Positions 56,110-64,000 of a stretch of DNA of 64,000 nucleotides are shown in pieces; position 1 is the first letter of the stretch; the number at the start of each line of letters is the position of its first letter. The notes under the pieces were generated by a model. It ran no database searches. It saw nothing but the letters and a program-made list of their open reading frames with translations, and was not told the origin of the DNA. Origin of the DNA: Trichosporon coremiiforme. Its lineage: Eukaryota > Basidiomycota > Tremellomycetes > Trichosporonales > Trichosporonaceae. Location: positions 930,001 to 994,000 of the forward strand of contig BCJJ01000016.1 of assembly GCA_039545355.1 (NCBI GenBank), written 5' to 3'. Made by a program: the position numbers and the translations under genes.

Positions 56110-58180
56110 TTAGAACTTCTCGTGGTCGGCAGGGACGGCAGGGGCGGACAGGGACGCGCGGGGCGAGGCCTCCACATCGTGCTTCTTGACGTCCGAAACC
56201 TGGGCACGCTCGTCCTCCTTCCACTCGAAGTCGAAGTCGTCGAGGTGGCGGAAGTAGGTAGGGAAGACGAAGGCGCACACGAAGGTGACCGCAGCGATGA
56301 CCATCCAGACAATGGCGAGGTTGGGGTCGTCAGGGCAGAGGAGACGGCCATGGAGATGGCAGCCGCCACACACGAGTTGAAAAGAGCGAGCGAGTAGACG
56401 AGTCCACGCATCGAAGGAGGAGCACGAGTGTAAGCCAGCTCGTACGAGGTGACGTTCACGAAGATCTCGCCGATGGCAGGGAGGGCCACGACAGGGATCT
56501 GGAGCCAGAGAGAGACAGGAGAGACGCCGGCATTGCCGTCAATCATACAGGTGGAGGCGTACTTGCCACACGGCGAAGTCTTGTAGATCTTGTCCTGCAC
56601 TTCTTGTCAGCTCTTCTTCTCGCTTTTTTACGCACAATAAGCACCGACAGCGCATCCAACCGCGCCCAAAATAAAGCCAATGCACATGCGCATCATGGGC
56701 TTGATGGGGTAGCCGATCTTGACGAAGAAAGGATAGACGAAATAGTTGATAATGGGCGAGGCAACGATGATGGCGATGGAGTTGAAGTTGGTGAGGAGAT
56801 CGTTGGGAACTCCGTTCTTGGTCATACCGACGGACATGTCGTTGAACATGTTACCGAGACCTCCAGAGCCGGCGTCGGAGATGACGAAGATGGGGATAAG
56901 CATGAAGACACCACAGGCCGAGATGGTCTGACGGACCTCCTCAACGAAGCGGTCGTCCCAGTGGACCTTGGACTCGTCAACGTAGCCCTCAGTCTCGCGC
57001 AGGTGCGAAGGGCGAGCAGCAGACCAGAACTTGTCGCCGCCCTTGAGCCAGCCAAAGGCGCCGCCCTTCTTGAGACACATGCCGATGACACGGAAAGTGT
57101 CGGGGATAACGGAACCGGAAGGAGGGAGCTTGACGAGACGCTTGTTGGCCCAAACAAGAACGATGGGCATAAGCATGTAGAGGATACCGGGGAGAAGGAA
57201 GGCGAGCCAGAAGCCGATGTCGTGCGCGGCGTACTGGGTAGCAAGCTGGAAGAGGGCTCCAATGTTGATACACAGGTAGAACGTGTTCAGGTAGTTCGAG
57301 ACGGTGAACTGAGGGTCGATGATGACACGCTCGCCCTTCTTGGTCGTCTTGATCGTCGGGGCCTTCACGGGCGACTGGTCACAGAGCAGGGGACCAAGCG
57401 AGGGCTTGATGAAACCGGCAGCGAAAGCGAGGATAATGATGGAGATGATGAAACCAGCGAGCGAACCCTTGGGGTCCTTCTGAATAACGGAGGGGAGGGC
57501 CGGGAAGATGAGGATAACGTGAGCAATGGCACCGACAGCCGTTCCAATGCAGATCGTCTTGAAACGACCGAGCTTGTTGTCGGCAACGATACCACCGTAG
57601 ATGGGAGTGAGGTAGGCGAGGAAGGTGAACATCTTGGTGACGGCAGAGGTCGTGACGGAACCCTGGTTGAGGGCACCAGCGCTCTGCTGCTCACCGGCCG
57701 GGCCCTTGGCGACGGCACCGGCACCGTTGCCTCCAGGAGGGAGAGGGTGAGCCTGCTTGTTAGCCGAGCGCAATGGGAGGGAATGGCGTTTGAAGCCATG
57801 TATAACGGGAGCAAGCGTCTGCAACGAGGATTGCAAAAGCTGTAGGAAAAGCGGCTGTGGCGCCACCTCCGCCAGTGCCACCGGCTGGCAACTCGTCTAC
57901 TCACCAGGAAGTTGTTGAAGGGACCCTGCGAGCCGTAGTACGAGGCACGCTCGGAGAACTCGATCAGACACATCGCGAGACCAACGAGGGGCATGGCGGC
58001 GGGCACCTTGCGAAGAGTGCGCATCTCCTCGGCGGTGGGAACCGTCTCGGGGTCCTGGTCGGGGTGACCGATGATCTGGCGGACATCGGCCTCATCGTCG
58101 AACTCCTTCTTCTCGTCGGTGACGGGGCGGACGTCCGCGACCACGTCGTGGTGCTTGAGCTCCTCCTGGACGGCGGGCAT
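56110..58180 (-). CDS. PTR2: PTR2-type peptide transporter (POT family), with apparent frameshift
   Basis: Proton-coupled di/tripeptide importer of the plasma membrane. N-terminus MPAVQEELKHHDVVADVRPV is cytosolic. Family motifs: LIEFSERASYYGSQGPFNNF (E..ERFxYYG), YLTPIYGGIVADNKLGRFKT (TP.xGx..AD) and FKTICIGTAVGAIAHVILIF. Then comes GAFGWLKGGDKFWSAARPS and, in the last domain, LPAIGEIFVNVTSYELAYTR with MRGLVYSLALFNSCVAAAIS. Introns: one after NNFL (long) and one near 56607-56640. Around 56327-56335 the frame must change by one base between AISMAVSSAL and DPNLAIVWMVIAAVTF; no intron fits. The rest of the C-terminus (YFRHLDDFDFEWKEDE) is intact in the new frame. Confidence 0.88.
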
Positions 58181-59687
58181 GGTGTCTGTTGAGGGGGTTG
58201 GAAAAAACGGGTGCGTCCTCGCTCTGGCGACTTTATACTGGGATGGGGTCTATGCAGGATGCCTGGCGGCCCCAGGTCCGAGGCTGTGGGCTCGCTCCGC
58301 GTATCGTGGGTGCGCCAGGCATCTTGGGCAGGGGGTGCAGGAGAGCGCGACGACGGGCCAACGGGCTTGGTTTGGGCAGATACGAGCGGAAGAGGCAGGA
58401 GCGGCAGAAGGAGGGAAAGGCAAGCTGTCGCTTCGATGTCCGGATAACGGACGCAGGGTTTACAGTTGGCTCCACATGGTGCACTAGATGGTGCCTGAGA
58501 ATGTTAAGGGCGGGATCGCCCAGGATGCCTCCACCGGCCGGGCTGAGAGCCGAGCGCGCCCAGGAGACGGCAATAGAACCACCCTTGGACCCTGAGCATC
58601 CACCCACTCGTCGAGACTTTTGGGTCGCCGGACAGCCCTCCCGCAGCCTGCTCGAGCGGCCAGCCCGGCCAACCCGGCGAGCGGCGAACCGAGGCACAGA
58701 ACTGAGGCCTGAGGCCCAAGAGCTGAGGCCTTTACTCTCATTTCTCACTCCCAGTAAGCGCACACTGCTCTCACCGCACACCGCTTGGGGTCTCTCGGTG
58801 GGGTTGCCCTTCGCAGCCCTTCTTCCCCTTCATGCCTCGCCTCGCGATCGCTCGGGATGAACCTTGGAGACCCGGATCTTGGCCAAGTGGGGCTCAACGA
58901 GCTCCGGATTCACATCTCCCCCGCTTTCCCCTCCATGCATTCATGAGGAGAGGATTACCCATCATGGGGCCGAAGTCTGGCAATCCATCCCCCGACATGA
59001 ACGGATACCAGATCTCCTCCGGTCGTGTGCAGCCACCGGCCTCGACGGGTCCGCCACGGCGAGGCTTGGACAGCTGATCCTAGATCCTAGATTTTTTCGA
59101 GCTCCCATCATCCAACCCTGACAACCTCCTCTACAGTCGGTGACATCCCCCTCTCTTGACCGTCTCATAGTAGACGAGGTTCATTGTATGGGAAGGCAGC
59201 AGAAATGGCGTGCTCATCGTAGAGGTTGGCCATTTGTCACAACAGCGGGCAGATAAATGACTACAAGGTAACCCAATAGCATCGCACAGACTCGTCTCAC
59301 GGTCCTTGCCTACTCTCTCGGTTTACGTTGCTAATGGCTAAGGTTTGCAGCCCGATCAGCACTTGGCCGGGAGACGGAGAAGCAGCCGGGCACGTGAGTA
59401 GGGTGCCGCGGCGACCAAAGGCTCGTGCCGGGCAGCATAGTCGCCGTTAGGCCCTGGAGACCCTGGTGCCGCGTCCAATTAGCTTTTCGGATCGCAAAGG
59501 ATGCTCGATCTCGCCGTCTTAAGGTCAATAGACTGCACATCCGGCAGAATCGCGCAGGGCCAAAGGACAGGCGGAAAAACATTGTACTATGAACGACCAA
59601 GTACGATGGGTAAGACTTGGCCGTCCACTGCATCCCTGTGTCTACTCTATCTCGACCGCTCTGCTGCCCAATCAAGCTTCTTCTGTA
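58181..59687. other. 1.5-kb intergenic region upstream of PTR2 and of the bacterial-like gene
   Basis: Divergent spacer. Open frames of up to 223 residues (58189-58860) are Arg/Ala/Gly-rich shadows. An upstream ATG at 59589 in frame with the kinase-like gene is probably not its start. No repeat or RNA gene seen. Confidence 0.4.
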
Positions 59688-60233
59688 ATGTCAACAAAGG
59701 CCCATGAGACGGCCGCACGAACCATTTTCCTCAACGGTACGGTCGGGTCGGGGAAAACAACGACTGCCACCGCCATAGGCACCGTCTTGGAAAAGAGGCG
59801 GATTCCCCACGCAGTCATCGACATTGATCAGCTGTCGAGGCGCTGGCCTTCGCCGGCCGATGACACTTTTGATTTCCGGTTAACGCTGGCGAATGTGCGT
59901 TCCGTGGCTGCGAACTACAGGGCCGCAGGCGTACAGATCGTCGTCCTGGCCGGAGTCATCGAAACGACGCATCAGCTGCGAGAATACGAAGATGCCTTGG
60001 GAGTGGGGGGCGCGATCTTCGACCACGTAATGCTTGTGGCCCCACCCAGCGTTGTCGAGCAGAGACTGCTTGCACGGCACGAAGACGAAGACGAGCTGCG
60101 ATGGCACATCAAGAGGGCCCCGGAGCTTGCCACGATCCTGGATTCGGCCGCATTACCGGGCCCCACCTTCGATACCAACGAGCCCTTGGAATTTCTTGCC
60201 CAGCGCATTATTCAGACCGTTCTGGATCCTTGA
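59688..60233 (+). CDS. P-loop kinase-like ATP-binding protein of bacterial type
   Basis: Intronless, 181 residues. Walker A is TIFLNGTVGSGKTTTATAIG. Then IPHAVIDIDQLSRRWPSPAD, VRSVAANYRAAGVQIVVLAG, a VxExRLLARHExD-like lid (VVEQRLLARHEDEDELRWHI) and a short hydrophobic C-terminus. This layout, with PHAVIDxDxLxRxWP and ANYRAAGxxxxVLAGV, is what I know from actinobacterial AAA/adenylyl-sulphate-kinase-like proteins of the same length. All confident fungal genes nearby have introns, and this one has none. I take ATG 59688 as the start, which fits the bacterial length; ATG 59589 would add 33 residues of no clear character. Phosphoacceptor unknown. Probable horizontal transfer from bacteria. Confidence 0.82.
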   Translation: MSTKAHETAARTIFLNGTVGSGKTTTATAIGTVLEKRRIPHAVIDIDQLSRRWPSPADDTFDFRLTLANVRSVAANYRAAGVQIVVLAGVIETTHQLREYEDALGVGGAIFDHVMLVAPPSVVEQRLLARHEDEDELRWHIKRAPELATILDSAALPGPTFDTNEPLEFLAQRIIQTVLDP

Positions 60234-61723
60234 ACCCGAAGGCGGAGGCGCGGGGCTGCAAGGGGCCGTCTCGGGGTTTGGGCGTCATTTCGGAACGGCG
60301 CAAGGGCGAGATTCATCATCATTCACAGAGCCAGCAATTGTCCTAGGCCGCCCCCCTTTCGTCTGGTTGCAGTGGCCGCCAGATGAGACAGCCCGGGCAG
60401 TCGGAAACGCCTCAGCCCGGCCTCAGGCCCAACCTCAGGCGCCGCCTTGTTCGGCAGACAAGCACAGACTCGATGCACCACATGCTCCACAGGCGCCTTT
60501 ATCTTGGCATTCGCAGCTCATCTGCACAGTTGAGGCGTTATCGGCCTGTATCACTTGTATCAGCCAGTGGCTTGGGATCGATACGGGTCAGATCGCACGA
60601 CTGTCATCCGCGGCGTCTCCGACATCACTGGTCGCTGGACCGCTACTCCGCAGACTTTTCGCCAGAGCCGCAGCTCCTCCGCCGGCCGTTGCCGATCACT
60701 GATGAACTCTAACCCCGCTGAGCAGTGCTGCGGCGATGCCTGCGGGCAATTCCGCTCTGCCGAGCGAGACCTCCGCAGATCGGCCCATTAATCGCATACC
60801 GCCGCTGCAAGGATTGTGGAGTTTGTGCAACAGCTCGCTGCCCGCAATACCGGCAAGGCGCGCAAGGCGGCTAAGGCGGCAAGTCGGCAAGACGGAGGGG
60901 TCATGCGGTGTGATGGTGGCTTCGGATTGTGGCTTGCTCTCGCTGGGAAGCGATCCGCCGCACTGCTCAAGCGCTTAGCTGCCTGCTGCGCCCAGTGCAC
61001 CCAAGGAATGTGTACGGCTGGAATAGCATCACGGATATCCATGCATCGATCTGAAGTCTCGGCGAGCCCGAGCCCATGTCCGTTCGCCAGCTCTGTCCTC
61101 CAGTACGGCATGTGACGCCCGGCAACGGAATAAGCCTAGGCTTGGCCGCTTGAGGGAACATCCGCGCGTGGAGACCCCATGTTCCGAACCGGGTGGGCAG
61201 AAGGGACATGCAGCGGGCAGATGACCTTGCGATGAGACGCAGATGACCTCTGCCAAGCGCTTAGAGTTTGAAGCTGGGGGAGCCAAGCTGCACGGCTGAT
61301 CAGCTGAGCCAGCCGCTTCCTTGGCTTGACAGAGATACGGATATCAGTGACGCGCACCCTGCCAAGTTCGCCGTGTTAGCCGGCAACGTGGGATTGGCCC
61401 CGCATCAGGCTAACCGTTCCAGCTCCCGAAGCTAGGTGGACGTCGCCAGCGACTCTTGATTTCCGATCTCTCTCCATCTCTCACAGATCGTCGCTGACAA
61501 CTATCCCATTCCTCCCCCATTGAGACACGACATCTGCAGCAAAGAGCGCCTTCACGCTCAAGTCGTCTCGCCGAGTCACCCACGGACCTCCGCACGCCCC
61601 TCTGACCTCCTTCTGATTGCACGCCCCTCGGGTCTGACGTCTGACATCCTCCACCGATGTCGCTCTCCCACCAACTCGCTTCCATCGGGAAAGAAGATCG
61701 CGCAGAACGATGCACGAAAAAGT
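60234..61723. other. 1.5-kb intergenic region
   Basis: Open frames such as 60034-60702 and 60816-61115 have no domain and are treated as spurious. Nothing else recognised before the tRNA-Glu. Confidence 0.4.
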
Positions 61724-61821
61724 TTCTCCGCCAGGGAGTCGAACCCTGCTCTGTCGCGATCACTGGAGGTGAAGAACTCTCGTTTGAGAGGCGATTATAC
61801 TAACCGATATACTAGCGAAGA
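61724..61821 (-). tRNA. tRNA-Glu (anticodon CTC) with 26-nt intron
   Basis: Minus strand: acceptor TCTTCGC/GCGGAGA, discriminator A, D arm GTAT...GTAT (with a G:T pair), T arm CAGGG-TTCGACT-CCCTG. The loop is CTCTCA before a 26-nt intron; the anticodon stem ATCGC/GCGAC has one mismatch (A27 with C43). Otherwise the fold is good. Anticodon CTC reads Glu GAG codons. Confidence 0.82.
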
Positions 61822-62486
61822 GGTACTGAAGCTGTTTGTTGGTGTGAGGATCGCGCCTGGGCCTCGGACACTGATCGTTTCGGACCACCGTGGCGCGACA
61901 ATGGCCAAGTGACGTGCACGCCGGCTGCCGCATGTCTCGTGGTGCTGTTTCGAACGAGGCTCATCGGCCTGCCTCAGTTTGGGCCGCGTAAGGGTTGACT
62001 AGCAATAAGGCGCGACAAGAAAGGCTCGACAGGCGAGAACGCGCACGTCAGAGACAAGCGCGCCCGGATTGAGGCACGACTGCGTCGTCTCAGCGAACAC
62101 AAAGGTGACCTGCAGGGCATAGGTTTATCGAAGATCGAGGGTGTGAAGGCGCGGGCGTCGCAGTGAGACGGGCCAGAGGCGTCCAAGGAGGATCTGACGC
62201 ACTACGGAAGGCGTGCACATCGTAAACTCCGCGAGGGGGTAAGTGAAACTCCATCGTTCAAACCGGCAACGGACCGTGTGGATTGCGGCACGCCAAGGGC
62301 ATGGGTGGTGACTTGTGAGGGTAGTGGACAATGAATCGTGCTGTAACATGATCTGACAGTCGCCCCCTTCAGCCCTTCCTCCTGCCCGCCCCATGTCTCC
62401 CCACTCGCTTTGAGGACAGCACGACCTTCAAGAGTGTCAACATCTTTCCATCTGAACAACTTCTACCTGCCTACTCGAAAAGAACG
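61822..62486. other. intergenic, promoter of SUMO-like member 4
   Basis: No gene, RNA or repeat recognised. Confidence 0.4.
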
Positions 62487-63095
62487 ATGTCCACTGTGTC
62501 TACCGACACACGCTTCTCCACAATCTCGGACTTTGTCGATGCCGAGACCGAGATCCAGACAATGCTCGACACTCTCAACCAGCGGCTGGCTGCAGTTCAG
62601 CTGAGGAAATCGAAGCGCACTCCAACACCGATTCCATTCGAGGAGATGGAGTGGGTCGTAGATGCCAAATCGTGGTCGGTGAAGTATGGGCGGCCCAAGG
62701 GTAAATCCTCGCAGCGTCCGCTAAGACTAATTCGCAGGCACAATCAGACTCTTCGTGCAAATGGGCAACATTACTCAGAAGGTGCGAGTTGACCCTCACG
62801 ACTGCCCGTTCGGAAGTATCAAGGTGAGGTGACGACAGGATTGTTATCATCTCTAACAGCAGGCATTCTTCGCGTATCAGCACTGTCGCCATGGCGGGCC
62901 CAGCGCTCTCATGTATGTTTTAGCCTCGTCCATACTAACAGAAGGTTCATATTGGACGGGAACAGGCTCAACGATGATCAGGTGCCGGCAGATGTGGACA
63001 TGGAGGAAGGCGACGTTATCGACTGTCATCGTGACCCCAGTGAGTTTCGCGCCGCTTCGATCATAACACCAGACGCCATCGACTGGAGCGGTTAG
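62487..63095 (+). CDS. SUMO-like protein (member 4, separate locus)
   Basis: Exons 62487-62700, 62738-62823, 62863-62912, 62942-63039 and 63073-63095 give 156 residues. After a short coiled start (ETEIQTMLDTLNQRLAAVQL) comes the shared block PFEEMEWVVDAKSWSVKYG. The SUMO-like fold follows: TIRLFVQMGNITQKVRVDPH, CPFGSIKAFFAYQHCRHGGP, FILDGNRLNDDQVPADVDME and EGDVIDCHRDP. The end is NAIDWSG then TAG, without Gly-Gly. Intron 2 skips an AG two bases after the CTAAC branch. The last intron is 33 nt and its retention would also keep the frame (PSEFRAASIITPDAIDWSG). A second copy of the last exon lies 355 bases downstream. Clearly related to members 1 and 2 but over 8 kb away and on the other strand. 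Confidence 0.85.
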
Positions 63096-64000
63096 CAAGC
63101 AATTGGGCGATTGTTGTAAGCAACTCGCGGAGGCCTTCGCGTAGGCTAGTGATTTTTGTAGCCGGAGAATGCGTAATACACCGGATAGAGGAACTCATGT
63201 ATATGCACAGCTGTAGTTCACGGGTGCACGGAGGAACCGCTTCAGCCAAGTCGACACGAGTAAGGATAACGGTAATGGCATCGCCACACGTTGCTACTGT
63301 GCTGCGACTCGAACAAGGCTCTTCAGCGACGGACCGGAGTCCCCCTGCGGAGCTCGGCAATCACAAAATTCTGCACGCGGGATATCACGGGCCGCAATAA
63401 TCCCCTCCCCTCCTGATGCTAACCCCAGACGCTATCTTCTGGAGCGGTTGATGGCACTCATCACCATCGTTCATTCCTTCCATCTCGTGTGCAGGTCATA
63501 AGCGTCGCAAGGTGCTGTAGGAGCGTGTGAATGCATAGTGTGTGAGACGCGCGAGAGCTACGTCGCTAAGCAAGCCCGAAGCCGGGGTACTGGAAGGCCA
63601 ATCTCGCTCAGGCCGCTCACAAGGTGGGCTGGTGGGTGCGTTGCAGACGCCCATCGTCTGTTGCGCCCGCTCCTCAGAATGGCGGCATTACATGGCGTAC
63701 ATGGGTGAAAAATAGACTCGGTCTCAGCAGGGTGACAAGGCGACGTGCCCGCAGCATGCAGGAGCGCTATGAACACAAGAAGGACTGCGGACAGTTGCGG
63801 ACAGACGGCATGCGCCCGCCCAGCCGACAGAGCGACACACACGGTAACACAAGGGAAACAGGACTTCGACGGACGACAGAGCTCACCAGCAAGCTGCGAC
63901 TGGCGCTCTTTCTGGGCGTCACCTGAGGTTGAAACAGTGAAGGGGCGAGGAGGGATAGCCGTACCTGATCTGTGCAGATGCTCGCGGGAGTCGTGCTCTC
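63096..64000. other. 0.9-kb region to the right edge
   Basis: Holds the duplicated terminal exon at 63429-63451. On the minus strand near 63880-64000, splice-like signals (GTGAGC, GTACGG...CTCAG) bracket short hydrophilic frames that could be exons of a gene mostly outside the window. Too little to call. Confidence 0.35.
63429..63451 (+). other. duplicated terminal exon of SUMO-like member 4
   Basis: 23 bases preceded by CTAACCCCAG, a proper branch and acceptor, would encode (N)AIFWSG then TGA. The real last exon (63073-63095, also 23 bases, after AACACCAG) encodes (N)AIDWSG then TAG. Same length, same phase, one residue changed. Confidence 0.65.

Noticed and set aside
56604..57845. 413-residue plus-strand open frame opposite PTR2
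   Set aside because: Acidic antisense shadow; the minus strand encodes an obvious transporter.
63880..64000. Possible exons of a minus-strand gene at the right edge
   Set aside because: Splice-like signals only; frames too short and without family resemblance.

Overview
The window looks like nuclear DNA from a basidiomycete yeast, most likely a tremellomycete of the Trichosporonales type. It is GC-rich, and its genes are closely packed and cut by very short introns (about 30-60 nt, GTGAGT/GTGCGT/GTAAGT donors, CTGAC or CTAAC branch points just before the acceptor AG). Several tRNA genes carry introns, and core proteins such as DASH Dad3, Urb2, Mcr1, Sys1 and U1-C have fungal forms. This placement is inference from gene structure; no rRNA marker is present.

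Layout. 0-8 kb: the 5' end of the U1 snRNP C gene, two tandem DUF3224-like paralogues, a DUF1769 protein, tRNA-Ala and a large DHA2-type MFS exporter. 8-23.7 kb is gene-poor: a divergent SNF2 ATPase, a secreted Cys-rich duplicated protein, tRNA-Leu, a short mitochondrial nad5 insertion (NUMT), a secreted beta-trefoil lectin, two tRNA-Lys genes and a broken F-box-like ORF. 23.7-50.3 kb is gene-dense: GST, MCR1, DAD3, URB2, then a same-strand trio (MBL-fold lactonase-like, SDR, carboxymuconolactone decarboxylase) that may be a small catabolic cluster. After it come a HAD hydrolase, a second beta-trefoil lectin, two coiled-coil proteins, SYS1, a CSN8/PSMD8-like protein, a UBC4/5-type E2 and a BRCT-like protein.

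50.5-54 kb holds the most unusual content: a run of three minus-strand genes for small SUMO-like (Rad60-SLD-type) proteins, one with two SUMO-like domains in tandem. A fourth member lies at 62.5-63.1 kb. Three of the four share an N-terminal PF[DE]E..WV.[DE]A..W block; all lack a C-terminal Gly-Gly, and the fourth has a duplicated last exon downstream. Between them lie a PTR2-type peptide transporter with an apparent one-base frameshift and an intronless P-loop kinase-like gene that looks bacterial (probable horizontal transfer), plus tRNA-Glu.

Two microexons stand out: 6 nt in U1-C and 13 nt in SYS1. Each restores a family signature that is lost if it is skipped. There is also a GC-AG intron in the HAD gene and one ambiguous base inside the NUMT. 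All gene structures were deduced by eye from splice signals and frame continuity.
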